From: Terriglobia bacterium
GTDB lineage: Bacteria > Acidobacteriota > Terriglobia > Terriglobales > Acidobacteriaceae
Direction of reading: 5' to 3'
Assembly (NCBI GenBank): GCA_020073285.1
Contig: JAIQFM010000071.1
Location: 1-35,813, forward strand
Length of the DNA: 35,813 nt
Part shown: piece after piece, positions 7,516-14,994 of the stretch
How the letters are laid out: every line of letters begins with the position of its first letter
Position numbering within the stretch: position 1 is the first letter of the stretch
Made by a program: the position numbers and the translations under genes
The notes under the pieces: model-generated
The model's input: the letters and a program-made list of their open reading frames with translations, nothing else
What the model was told of the DNA's origin: nothing
Database searches by the model: none

Positions 7516-8583
7516 ATGCGATTTTCGTGTCTGCCCATCCTGTTCCTTGCTCCTTTTGTGCTAGGACAGGTAACTCCAGGGGGTTCCACTACGCCAATGA
7601 CTGAGCGGGCAGCAGCCTCCAGCACCGCCGCCACGGCTGTCCGGCCGAGTCCTTCCCGCAGCTCTGCCATCGGCCCGGACGCTCCGGTGATCATCATTGA
7701 CGGTTTCTGTGAAACTCCGCCGGCGCGGCCCAAGAGTGCGGCAGCCGCTTCCAAGGCCAAAAGCGCCGCGGGTTGCAAGACGGCGATCACGCGCGCGCAG
7801 TTCGACGAATTAGCCAATGCCATTCGACTGGACATGGATGCGGCTACGAAGCGCCAACTCGCCACCTTCTACCCCAAGCTGCTTGTGATGCAGCGCGAGT
7901 TCGGCCAGCGTGGTCTGGAGAAGGATCCAAGGGTTAGAAAGTCCCTGGCTTTTGCTAAGCTGCGGTCGGAAGCGGAGGAGACGGCGAAGCGGTTGAAGGA
8001 GGACGCGGACAACGTACCTCAAGCCGAGATCGAGAAATACTACAAGGACCATGCCTCCGCTTACGAGACTTCGGAACTGCAGCGCGTTTATATCCCTAAA
8101 CAAAAGAGACAGGCGGACGGAAAAGAGAGCAGGGCGGAATCCGACCAGGAAGCGATGAAGAAGGAAGCTCATGCGCTTCAAGCCCGAGCGGCCGCCGGCG
8201 AGAACCTCATCAAATTACAAAATGAGGCCTACGAATCTGCCGGCATCGTGGGCGCTCGGCCTCCGGTGTACTTGGGGAAGCTGACGGCTAACGACGTGCC
8301 GCCGGGCCAACGCTCTGTCATGACCGTCAAGCCGGGCGAGGTCTCGGACCTGATCGAAGACCCTTCTGGTTACTACGTCTTCAAAGCCATGTCGAAAGGC
8401 GTGAAATCGCTCGCCCAGGCGCAATCGGATATCGGAGCTAGCCTGGCACAGCAGAAATTCAGCGAAGTCATGCAGAAGATCGAACAATCCGTCAAGACGG
8501 AACTCAATGAAGAATACTTCCCGACTTCGTCGCCCAGTGCTCCCGCTGCGAAGAGTCTCGGCACTCGCCCGGGCGGGCGATAA
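7516..8583 (+). CDS. SurA/PpiC-like periplasmic peptidyl-prolyl isomerase/chaperone
   Basis: Exported protein of 355 residues, probably a periplasmic folding factor for outer-membrane or secreted proteins. ATG 7516 is preceded by AGGAG at 8-9 bases and begins a signal peptide ('MRFSCLPILFLAPFVLGQ'). A frame extending to 7486 has no RBS. Residues about 50-190 resemble a SurA-N/trigger-like helical part ('ITRAQFDELANAIRLDMD', 'RQLATFYPKLLVMQREFGQR', 'EIEKYYKDHASAYE'). About 190-300 match a parvulin-type domain in outline ('LQRVYIPK', 'AGENLIKLQNEAYES', 'VKPGEVSDLIEDPSGYYVFK'). The active-site residues cannot be judged by eye, so it may be a chaperone without isomerase activity. It lies 53 bp after the secretin gene on the same strand, which suggests a role in secretin or substrate folding (inference). 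Confidence 0.85.
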   Translation: MRFSCLPILFLAPFVLGQVTPGGSTTPMTERAAASSTAATAVRPSPSRSSAIGPDAPVIIIDGFCETPPARPKSAAAASKAKSAAGCKTAITRAQFDELANAIRLDMDAATKRQLATFYPKLLVMQREFGQRGLEKDPRVRKSLAFAKLRSEAEETAKRLKEDADNVPQAEIEKYYKDHASAYETSELQRVYIPKQKRQADGKESRAESDQEAMKKEAHALQARAAAGENLIKLQNEAYESAGIVGARPPVYLGKLTANDVPPGQRSVMTVKPGEVSDLIEDPSGYYVFKAMSKGVKSLAQAQSDIGASLAQQKFSEVMQKIEQSVKTELNEEYFPTSSPSAPAAKSLGTRPGGR

Positions 8584-8658
8584 TCGTTCCCCGGTAAGCA
8601 GATAGTTCTTGATGTTCTGTAGGTCGTCGGTGGCGGGGACGGTCCAACGAATGCGCAT
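8584..8658 (-). pseudogene. truncated ParE/RelE-type toxin gene
   Basis: Starting at ATG 8658-8656 the minus strand encodes 'MRIRWTVPATDDLQNIKNYL' plus about five residues, which is the typical first strand and helix of ParE toxins. After that the frame runs into the 3' end of the convergent ppiC-like gene (stop at 8581-8583) and no toxin sequence follows, so about three quarters of the domain is missing. The ATG overlaps the antitoxin stop codon (TGATG), the usual coupling of such pairs. I read it as a decayed toxin whose 3' part was lost, perhaps by deletion next to ppiC. Confidence 0.65.
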
Positions 8659-8882
8659 CAGCGCTTGAACATGGCTTCAAGGCGAGCGTCCATTGCTTCT
8701 TCTTCAATAAACTCGCCGCGCTCGGCTGCCGCTATTCCTTTTTCCACGGCGGCAAGGAAGCGGTCTTCTTCGTCGAGATAGCGGGCAACGACATTCGTCA
8801 CCAGCCGCTCGGGGGCGGTCCCAGCTTTCGTGGCGATCTGAGCAAGCTGTGCTCGCTGCTCGGGCGTGAAATGTATTTCCAT
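8658..8882 (-). CDS. antitoxin of a ParDE/RelBE-like pair
   Basis: Small acidic protein of 74 residues. The N-terminus 'MEIHFTPEQRAQLAQIATKA' gives one beta strand and a helix, as in ribbon-helix-helix-like antitoxins. The C-terminal half ('DRFLAAVEKGIAAAERGEFI', then 'EEEAMDARLEAMFKR') is the charged helix that usually wraps the toxin. ATG 8882 has AAGG 4 bases upstream. Its TGA overlaps the ATG of the truncated toxin gene. With the toxin broken, it is an orphan and may only bind DNA or a toxin encoded elsewhere (inference). Confidence 0.8.
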   Translation of the reverse strand: MEIHFTPEQRAQLAQIATKAGTAPERLVTNVVARYLDEEDRFLAAVEKGIAAAERGEFIEEEAMDARLEAMFKR

Positions 8883-8976
8883 CACCTTCAGAGTACGAAA
8901 AAAACCTCCATGGCAACGGGGTTGAACGGCGTTGAACGCTCTCGTCCGGGCTATTGCGTGCCGTTTCGGGGTTGGG

Positions 8977-9017
8977 GCAGAGGATCCCAAGTGTGTGTTT
9001 CACCTGGAATCCTCTGC
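8977..9017 (-). terminator. 13-bp stem hairpin between cupredoxin operon and antitoxin gene
   Basis: GCAGAGGATCCCA (8977-8989) pairs with TGGAATCCTCTGC (9005-9017), 12 of 13 positions, around a 15-base loop. It lies 28 bp past the stop of the cupredoxin gene and 95 bp before the antitoxin start, on the same transcribed strand. No T-run follows, so it may be a Rho-aided terminator or an mRNA 3'-end stabiliser. The rest of 8883-9044 shows no gene. Confidence 0.45.
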
Positions 9018-9044
9018 ACCTCCGTTGTGCTCCGCTGTTCCCCG

Positions 9045-9800
9045 TCAGTTGCCCAGTGGCGACTTGAAGCTGACGTCCACCTTGCTAGCGCCAGCGCCGA
9101 CGGTGATCTTCTTAACCTGCGTGCCGAACTTCTCATGCCATGCCATCAGCGTGTAATTGCCGGGGGGCAGGTTATGGATGTCGAAGCTGCCGTCCTTTGA
9201 GGTCACCGCGAAATAGGGGTGTTTGAACACGGCGAGATAGCTCTTCATCCAAGGGTGGATGTTGCACTTGATGGGAATGGCGATCTCTTCGCGCGGGAAG
9301 GTTTCCTCCAGCGGCTGCATGCCCGGCGGCTGCGATTTATTCCACTCGCGGTTGTTCTGCGGAATGGGGTGAATGTTGTGGGTGGTGCCATCCTCATTCG
9401 TGACGCGCAGCTTCTGGCGGGCCTGCATCGCCACCACGTGCGGCGTGTACATGCAGCCCTTCTGTTCCAGCGTCGCCGGGGTCGGCGGCGGGTCGAAACT
9501 AGCGGGACCGAGGCCGTCGGAAATGTAAACAATGACGTTGCCGAGCGCGCCATTCGGTCCAACGACGACGTCTTCGCTACTGGCGCCCGACGGGTGCGCC
9601 TTGGCACAGTTCTGATCGCTTGCCATCGCGATGTGCGTCGGCTTCGGCGCCAGACCATCGAGTCGCACGGTGCCGGATACCGAGGCGGCCCCGTGCGTGT
9701 CCACGGGGCCGCCGCCTGCGGCGGCAGCGCTTAGCGCACAGCAGCCGGCGAGAGCCAAAATCCCGATTGCCGTAATGGCGGTGTGGGGCGGTCGATTCAT
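9045..9800 (-). CDS. exported cupredoxin-like protein with carboxypeptidase-regulatory-like domain
   Basis: Periplasmic or surface protein of 251 residues. The N-terminus is a signal sequence with 'ALAGCCALSA' around residues 16-25, so lipid attachment at a Cys is possible. The body resembles a cupredoxin: 'GTTHNIHP' gives H141, and 'CNIHPWM' (179-185) supplies C179, H182 and M185 in the C-x-x-H-x-x-M spacing of type 1 copper sites. Residues about 196-248 look like a carboxypeptidase-regulatory/SdrD-B-type beta sandwich ('SKDGSFDIHNLPPGNYTLMA'). AGGAGG lies 8 bases before ATG 9800. The ATG overlaps the stop of the preceding SH3 gene (ATGA), so it is the third gene of an operon. An electron-transfer role with the nearby cytochrome c is possible but only suggested by proximity. 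Confidence 0.83.
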   Translation of the reverse strand: MNRPPHTAITAIGILALAGCCALSAAAAGGGPVDTHGAASVSGTVRLDGLAPKPTHIAMASDQNCAKAHPSGASSEDVVVGPNGALGNVIVYISDGLGPASFDPPPTPATLEQKGCMYTPHVVAMQARQKLRVTNEDGTTHNIHPIPQNNREWNKSQPPGMQPLEETFPREEIAIPIKCNIHPWMKSYLAVFKHPYFAVTSKDGSFDIHNLPPGNYTLMAWHEKFGTQVKKITVGAGASKVDVSFKSPLGN

Positions 9801-10960
9801 GGTAAAGGCCTCCTGTTAATGGAACGTTGATCGGCTCGTGCCAATCGTGTGGCAGAGTTTTTCGCGGAACTGAATGCCCGCGGCGGATCGAGCGAGCAAC
9901 GGGCGCGGAAGCCGGCGTCGGAGAGCGTACCGCGCGCCCAACTTCGGATGTCGCGGACCGTCGCTGCGGCTACTCCTGGGTCGCCGAGGAAAACTACGAC
10001 AATCCCCTCCACCGCTCCCGCGCTCTCGGCGCGCTCTTCGAACATCTGTCGTGCGTAGGCCCACCGGTCTTGCCCCGCAGCCGCGTTGGCCTCCGGCCGA
10101 ACCCAGAGAAATAACGTAGGCTTGCCTTTCAGCTCTGCCCAATTGCCGGCGAAGGTGGTCGCGTTTTCGCGGACCACTTGGAATCCACGGCGTGGCACGG
10201 TGAAGCCGGTCGCTGTCTCGGTCTGGTGTACCTGGGATCGGCGGATCCAGCCGGTGCTGTCGCGCCCGAGCTGCACCTGGACCCAACCCTCTCGCTCTTC
10301 GGCCACTTCAAATTCATCATGCGATTGCGCGCGGAACAAGGTGGACGCGCCGGGCGCCGGGCTGGCGAGAACGGCAGCCCCGGCGCGGTCCACCGCAACC
10401 ATGCGCGGAAGCGGAGAAGGCCCCGCTACCGATTCGAGGTCGTGAATCTGCTTGCTAAGCGCTGCGCGATGTTCTTCCGCGGCCGCGCGCTGGGAGCGGA
10501 GATCGGCGAGCGTGGCTTCCAGTGCCTTGCGGTCCAGCTTCGGCCGGCTGCTCTGCTCTTGCAACTCCCGCGCCAGCCGGGCCAGCAGGTCCGTTTCCAG
10601 CCTGCCGTTCGATAGCAGGGTCCGATACTCGGAACGGTGATTATCGGGATTGTTGTAGAGGGCGCTGATTCGCGCGCTCACGCGAACCGCAGTCCCACCA
10701 TTGGCGTCCGGTTTGACCTCACTTTGCAACTGGTAATAGGGCTGGCTGTAGCGCGAAAGCTGCGCCGGGTCGGCGGAAACGAACCCGTCCAGCGTGGGCA
10801 GCCGTCCTTCAGCCGCGCCCAGGCGGTCCAGCGCCAGGTTGACCACGTCCCGCGGGTAAGAAAAGCTTTGCTCGGCAGGTAGCGCCTGCGCTGGCGACAG
10901 AACCGGCAAGGCTAAGGCCAACGCCAACATCGTTGCAAACCGTCGCACCGCCGCACTCAT
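9797..10960 (-). CDS. exported SH3-domain protein
   Basis: Secreted or periplasmic protein of 387 residues. It has a signal peptide ('MSAAVRRFATMLALALALPV', cleavage near 26-28), an uncharacterised N-terminal domain (about 30-130), a helical/coiled-coil stretch ('LEATLADLRSQRAAAEEHRA'), and a bacterial SH3-like domain at about 180-250 ('VLASPAPGASTLFRAQ', 'WVQVQLGRDSTGWIRRSQV'). The final 130 residues have a thioredoxin-like pattern of strands ('KPTLFLWVRPEA', 'VEGIVVVFLGDP') but no CXXC. The start and stop each overlap the neighbour by 4 bp (ATGA), giving tight translational coupling. SH3 domains of this type often bind cell-wall peptides; the target here is unknown. Confidence 0.8.
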   Translation of the reverse strand: MSAAVRRFATMLALALALPVLSPAQALPAEQSFSYPRDVVNLALDRLGAAEGRLPTLDGFVSADPAQLSRYSQPYYQLQSEVKPDANGGTAVRVSARISALYNNPDNHRSEYRTLLSNGRLETDLLARLARELQEQSSRPKLDRKALEATLADLRSQRAAAEEHRAALSKQIHDLESVAGPSPLPRMVAVDRAGAAVLASPAPGASTLFRAQSHDEFEVAEEREGWVQVQLGRDSTGWIRRSQVHQTETATGFTVPRRGFQVVRENATTFAGNWAELKGKPTLFLWVRPEANAAAGQDRWAYARQMFEERAESAGAVEGIVVVFLGDPGVAAATVRDIRSWARGTLSDAGFRARCSLDPPRAFSSAKNSATRLARADQRSINRRPLP

Positions 10961-11811
10961 GGCATCTTCTCCAAGGAAGAGTGCCCCACCCAGCCCTCTT
11001 TCCCCTGCGTATCGCGCACGTAGTACCAGTGCGCGGTCGAGATCAACACAGATACCGTTTCGCCCTCGGGCAGCGCGCGCAGTGAACTGGCGTGGATGAA
11101 CGGCTCGTCTTGGAGTTGGGTAACAGACTTGACGCGCGCCAGCACTCTGAAGCGTAGCGCCTGCGCGCGCTGTTCGAGGGCGGCGATGTCGGCCAGGACC
11201 GGATCGAGTTCCTTCTTCTCCGCCTCGGCTGTTTGCTGCAGGCGCGCCAGCTCTTCCGCCTCTTGGCGCTGCTTTTCGGCCAGCTTCTGTTTCTCGTGCA
11301 CCCGAAGCCGCTGCTGAATCTCCCCCAACTCCGTGACCTCGACCGCCCCGTCGGACGAGTGGCGGTGATGCCGCGCGCTCTCGACGAAGACCGCGTCAAT
11401 CGTGATCCGCGTGGAACCGGCGTCGACGGCCTGTACCAGATACCGCACCGTCACCGTGCCGGAATCGTTGCTGGCGACGAAGTGAGAAGGCGAGACCACA
11501 CCGGTGCGAGTTTTGTACAAGGCCTGTCCGGGACCATTCCAACCGCCAAAAAGCTGGCCGGGATCGCCCGCCTGCGCGCCGGAAAGGGAGGTTTCCTTGG
11601 CGTACTCGGCCGAGCCTCGCACCATGCCATCGGCCGCCACCTCGCCGGCAGCCTTCAGAACGTCGTCGTACGGTGAAGGGAGGACGAGGGTCAAGGTTTG
11701 GGATTCGTGCCCGCGGCCGAACGCGCCCACCGTCACCAGAAGTGTGAGCGCTACCAGCGTTGTCACGCCGCGCTGGCGTTTTCGCGCCGGCTGCTTGCCA
11801 TCATGATCCAT
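10957..11811 (-). CDS. SH3-domain protein with N-terminal membrane/signal segment
   Basis: Protein of 284 residues, first gene of the three-gene operon. A basic N-terminus ('GKQPARKRQRG') precedes a hydrophobic segment ('VTTLVALTLLVTVGAF'), a signal peptide or anchor. Residues about 40-140 form an unrecognised beta-rich domain, followed by a long charged coiled coil ('LRVHEKQKLAEKQRQEAEEL'), and an SH3-like domain at the C-terminus (about 215-282: 'SSLRALPEGETVSVL', 'WYYVRDTQGKEGWVGHSSL'). I chose ATG 11811; a TTG at 11838 in frame has no better RBS (GGGAG lies 13 bases before 11811). Its stop overlaps the next start by ATGA. The paired SH3 proteins suggest a complex at the cell wall or periplasm (inference). 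Confidence 0.78.
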   Translation of the reverse strand: MDHDGKQPARKRQRGVTTLVALTLLVTVGAFGRGHESQTLTLVLPSPYDDVLKAAGEVAADGMVRGSAEYAKETSLSGAQAGDPGQLFGGWNGPGQALYKTRTGVVSPSHFVASNDSGTVTVRYLVQAVDAGSTRITIDAVFVESARHHRHSSDGAVEVTELGEIQQRLRVHEKQKLAEKQRQEAEELARLQQTAEAEKKELDPVLADIAALEQRAQALRFRVLARVKSVTQLQDEPFIHASSLRALPEGETVSVLISTAHWYYVRDTQGKEGWVGHSSLEKMP

Positions 11812-11896
11812 GCAGATTAAACACTCCCGTCGTCTCAACCCAATCGCAACCCATCGAACGTGGCGGGTGCCGCAAGCCGGAGAGCATCGGGGCGGA

Positions 11897-12556
11897 TCAC
11901 GAGGCTTTCCGCGGCCCCGAACTCGGAGGCGTCTTCAGCAGATCCAGAGCAATCTCGAATTCGTCATGCATAGTTCCGCGCTTACGCCCCGAGCCCATTC
12001 CGCCGCCCGCATAACCTCTATTTCGCAATCCGACCCACCACGTATGACTGGCAAGGTCGACGCTTTCGGCTCCATTGGCAGCCAGCAGCCAGCGAAAGAA
12101 ATTGGCCTCGGCACTTCCTTTGGCGGCGGCTATCACCACCGACCGGCCCTGTCTGAGCGCGTCCTCGTAGAGGAGCAACTCGTCTCGAGGCAACCCTTCC
12201 GACCAGTTCTCCTCCCATGCGCCACCGCCCACAAAGCCGCCCAGAGCCCCAGCGATCCCGAGAACCAACCCGCTCGCCAGTCCTACAGACAGCGAATCTG
12301 TTGCTGGCGCAAGCACGCTTCCGGCCAGAACTCCGACCCAGAATCCTCCTCCCAGACCTATTGCGCCCCCAACCACGGCTCCAATCGCCATCCCGACGCC
12401 GCTTCCTTCCGTGTCGGTGATCGGCACCGCCGTCAGTTCCGCGGCCTCGGGCGTGAGAAAACTGAGTCGTCGCTCGGAGATTCCCGACGAACGGAGTGTG
12501 CCAAGCGCGCCTTCGGCTGCCAGCCGCGATGCAAAAACTCCTACCACGCATTTCAC
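11897..12556 (-). CDS. glycine-zipper membrane protein of unknown function
   Basis: Protein of 219 residues. The N-terminus ('MKCVVGVFASRLAAEGALGT', then 'LRSSGISERRLSFLTP') resembles the small alpha/beta domain of general-stress/DUF1269-like membrane proteins. Residues about 52-112 hold two Gly/Ala-rich membrane segments ('VGMAIGAVVGGAIGLGGGF', 'VGLASGLVLGIAGALGGFVG') that could form a helical hairpin. A second soluble part ('LLLYEDALRQGRSVVIAAAK') repeats the strand-helix pattern. The layout fits proteins that sense or buffer membrane stress, but I cannot name a function. The GAAAGGGGG RBS is about 12 bases from ATG 12556, rather far. It lies 101 bp downstream of the cytochrome gene on the same strand. 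Confidence 0.72.
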   Translation of the reverse strand: MKCVVGVFASRLAAEGALGTLRSSGISERRLSFLTPEAAELTAVPITDTEGSGVGMAIGAVVGGAIGLGGGFWVGVLAGSVLAPATDSLSVGLASGLVLGIAGALGGFVGGGAWEENWSEGLPRDELLLYEDALRQGRSVVIAAAKGSAEANFFRWLLAANGAESVDLASHTWWVGLRNRGYAGGGMGSGRKRGTMHDEFEIALDLLKTPPSSGPRKAS

Positions 12557-12571
12557 TTTGGCCCCCTTTCA

Positions 12572-12590
12572 CCACACAGCGTTGGTGTGG
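12572..12590 (-). terminator. small inverted repeat after the cytochrome gene
   Basis: CCACAC (12572-12577) and GTGTGG (12585-12590) form a 6-bp inverted repeat with a 7-bp loop between the cytochrome stop (12658) and the next start (12556). It is too weak and lacks a T-run; it might equally be an operator for the downstream gene. Confidence 0.2.
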
Positions 12591-12657
12591 GCCTGGGTCC
12601 CCGTTCACGTGCAATGACCGCTCAGGCGTCGAACTTCCGAAGCAGACGTTACTCCGG

Positions 12658-13470
12658 CTACTGATTGCCTACGCTGCCTGCGCTGTCTCCTGTCTGTGGG
12701 TGGCTCGTGCGCTGCACCGGCGCCGGCGCCTTCTTTCCGCGGAAGGTCTGAACGTAGTGCACAACGTCCCAGAGCTGATTGGCGTCGAGAGCATCGGCGA
12801 ACGACGGCATGGGTGTGCCATCCAGACCGGTCACCAGCACCCGGTACATATCCTGGTCGGTCTCGCCGCACTTGAACCGGTTAGCTCCGGTGAAGTCATA
12901 CGGCGTGATGGCAAATCCCTTGCTGTCGGTCAACCCGATCACGGATGGACCGTTGCCGCGGCCTTGCTTGCCGTGGCAGCTCCAACAGTTCATCTTCTCG
13001 AATAGCGCGTGGCCACGTTCAACGCTTTCGGCGGTATCCGGCGTCCCCGCCGGGATCGCCAACGGAGCCCCCGCCTTCTCCTCATGGAATCGAGCGGAGA
13101 AACCTTTTACGTACGCCACCAGGTCCACACGTTCCCGGCGAGTCAGGGCGTCCCAGGAGGGCATGCCGGAAGCGTGCACCCCGCGACTGAGCGTGTCGTA
13201 CAGGTCCTTGTCCGTCGGGAGGGTTCCCGTCGGAGTGGACCGGCACTTGAAGGTGGCGGCGGTAAAGTCACGCGGCTTGGGATCCATCCAGGGAGCGTTG
13301 TCGCCCAAGCCGTCGCCGCGCGCGCCGTGACAGCCGATGCAGTAGCGGCGGTAAAGCTGCTTGCCACGATGGGCATCGCCGGCCAGGTTACCGATTCGGG
13401 TCTCCTGCCCCGCGGCTGTAACCGTGAGAGCCAGGATAAGCAAGGTCGAAGCGATTGCGATTCGTTGCAT
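12658..13470 (-). CDS. periplasmic diheme cytochrome c
   Basis: Electron carrier of 270 residues with two class-I type cytochrome c domains. A signal peptide ('MQRIAIASTLLILALTVTAA') directs it to the periplasm. Heme site 1 is C44-I-G-C47-H48 with a likely axial Met103 ('SGMPSW'). Heme site 2 is C162-W-S-C165-H166 with Met221 ('TPMPSF'). The two domains share the order CXXCH, 'DFT', Met loop and a final helix ('VAYVKGF', 'VHYVQTF'), so they look like an internal duplication. ATG 13470 follows GAGGGAGAG at 3-5 bases; an in-frame upstream start at 13491 is not supported. It lies 10 bp after the beta-barrel gene, so the two form an operon. A role in passing electrons through or near the outer membrane is inferred. 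Confidence 0.9.
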   Translation of the reverse strand: MQRIAIASTLLILALTVTAAGQETRIGNLAGDAHRGKQLYRRYCIGCHGARGDGLGDNAPWMDPKPRDFTAATFKCRSTPTGTLPTDKDLYDTLSRGVHASGMPSWDALTRRERVDLVAYVKGFSARFHEEKAGAPLAIPAGTPDTAESVERGHALFEKMNCWSCHGKQGRGNGPSVIGLTDSKGFAITPYDFTGANRFKCGETDQDMYRVLVTGLDGTPMPSFADALDANQLWDVVHYVQTFRGKKAPAPVQRTSHPQTGDSAGSVGNQ

Positions 13471-13480
13471 AAACTCTCCC

Positions 13481-14719
13481 TCAAAAGGCAAAGTCCAAGC
13501 CCATTAGAAAGCTGCTGCTGGACACGTTAAGACCGCTCATCGGCGCTGCGCCGATGTTGCGCACCCAGGAGTACTCCTGGTGCCAAGCCAGGCCGCCGCG
13601 GCTGATCATCAGGGGATACCACCGATAGCCGGCAACATACGCGTCCGTGTTGCCGAAGTTGTGCGTTAGCAGCTGGCCGTTAGTGAGCAAGGTGCCGATG
13701 GGGAAGGCCTGCTGCGACATGCGGATCAGCTCGTAGCGGCCCAGAAACACCATCTGCGGGTTGGGGTTGTAGTGGAGTTCGACGAAACCGCCATTCCAGT
13801 TCGGGCTGCGCGCGCCTGCCGGCAATATGAACGGCTGGTTGGCGGGCGTGCCCGTGCCCAGGAAAGCGCTGTCGCGGCCATGCATGAACAGCGTGGCCAG
13901 GTCAAACTTGCCCACGTACCACTGCCCGTAAGCGCCGGCACGGTAGAACGATCTGTCGCCCTTGCCGGCGCCGGGAATCGCCTCGCCGCCGTTGGTCAAG
14001 TAATACGTCGGCGCCTGGCCAAAATAGGCGTATGCACCTACCCTCTGCAGTCCCAGGCGCGGCAGCTCGAACGCTTGGCTAAAGTGTCCGTAGTAGTCGT
14101 AGCCGCCGCTGGACGGAAGCGCGACGTTGCCGGCATTGTTGCTCAGCACGGAAAATGCGTAGCGCGTGTAGCTGTTCTTGGAATGGCCGGCGAGTTCCAT
14201 CCCTAGTTGGTTGTCCCCGATGCCGCCGAAAGAGTTGAGCTGGCCCCCGGGGACGAAGGGAAGCAACGGGTTGCTCGGCGCAAAGTGATAGGTCTGATAG
14301 CCACCGTTCTCGCTCAACGTCAAGGAGCGATGCTCCGAAATCGGCAAGTCAAGCTCGTGTTTGCCGAATTTCAGATTCAGCCAGTGCGAGCCCAGCAGGT
14401 TATCGAAACGTACCCACGCGGCTTCGAAGTGGAAGGCTCCGGTCTCATCCGACGCGGGCAGGACCAGGAACGAGATGTTCTTGGCCAGCGTCCCGGCGGT
14501 GATCAAGTCCATGCCGGAAAGATCGAATCCCGACGCTTTGAGGCGCGCTTCGGTGGTCCCGGAGTTCGGGTCGCCGGCAACCGTGTCCACCGCGGCTCGA
14601 TTCGTCGTCTCGCGATGCCATTGCGGCGTGATCCGGATGGTGGACGGCCAATACGACGGCGCCTGATAGATGGCAGCGTCACGATCGTTGCCGAGCTGGT
14701 AGCCGTTGTCGCGGAACAC
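13481..14719 (-). CDS. outer-membrane beta-barrel protein, N-terminus broken by frameshift/deletion
   Basis: The 412 visible codons describe a porin-like barrel. Amphipathic strands end in aromatic residues throughout, and the C-terminus is 'SSSFLMGLDFAF' with the terminal Phe typical of barrel proteins. No signal peptide is present in this frame. The frame opens after TGA 14752-14750 with 'AWPKLNNFGQVFRDNGYQ'. I know that sequence from barrel proteins in which it directly follows a CXXCH heme motif (recollection, not searched). The first start codon available is GTG 14719, inside that motif and without an RBS. A well-placed ATG with a signal peptide exists at 14789 but in another frame. The protein is therefore probably not exported as encoded, or the sequence has an error. 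The cytochrome c gene follows by 10 bp. Confidence 0.75.
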   Translation of the reverse strand: MFRDNGYQLGNDRDAAIYQAPSYWPSTIRITPQWHRETTNRAAVDTVAGDPNSGTTEARLKASGFDLSGMDLITAGTLAKNISFLVLPASDETGAFHFEAAWVRFDNLLGSHWLNLKFGKHELDLPISEHRSLTLSENGGYQTYHFAPSNPLLPFVPGGQLNSFGGIGDNQLGMELAGHSKNSYTRYAFSVLSNNAGNVALPSSGGYDYYGHFSQAFELPRLGLQRVGAYAYFGQAPTYYLTNGGEAIPGAGKGDRSFYRAGAYGQWYVGKFDLATLFMHGRDSAFLGTGTPANQPFILPAGARSPNWNGGFVELHYNPNPQMVFLGRYELIRMSQQAFPIGTLLTNGQLLTHNFGNTDAYVAGYRWYPLMISRGGLAWHQEYSWVRNIGAAPMSGLNVSSSSFLMGLDFAF

Positions 14720-14789
14720 CTGCCCGAAATTGTTCAGCTTGGGCCAGGCTCAGCCCTAGGCATAGACTCTTAATGATTCGAATCCGCAT
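14679..14789 (-). pseudogene. detached signal-peptide start of the barrel gene
   Basis: From ATG 14789, with AGAGG about 7 bases upstream, the minus strand encodes 'MRIRIIKSLCLGLSLAQA', a good signal peptide with an A-x-A type end. It then runs out of frame over the barrel gene to TGA 14681-14679 after 36 codons. The barrel body is in the +1 frame relative to it. The likely event is a deletion that joined the leader directly to the 'AWPKLNNFG' segment, removing the mature N-terminus. A one-base error alone would restore the frame but not the missing segment. Confidence 0.6.
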
Positions 14790-14994
14790 CTTTGTCCTCT
14801 CTCCCAACCCTGACAAGATCCCAAGCAAGACCCCAACCAGCAACGCGAGGTCACATCAGACGAACTGCGCTAGCGCGTTCAGAACCTCAAGCCAGAGAGT
14901 CTTAAGTGCTGGCCGACATTACGCAGCGCCCGCGAAGCGCTCAAGAGTCGGAAACTCTCCCGGGTTAACCTTCTCTATTGCAAGCACTTAGACT

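Noticed and set aside
8215-8658. 147-codon minus-strand frame as a full toxin gene
   Set aside because: Only the first 25 or so codons resemble ParE; the rest is antisense to the ppiC-like gene.
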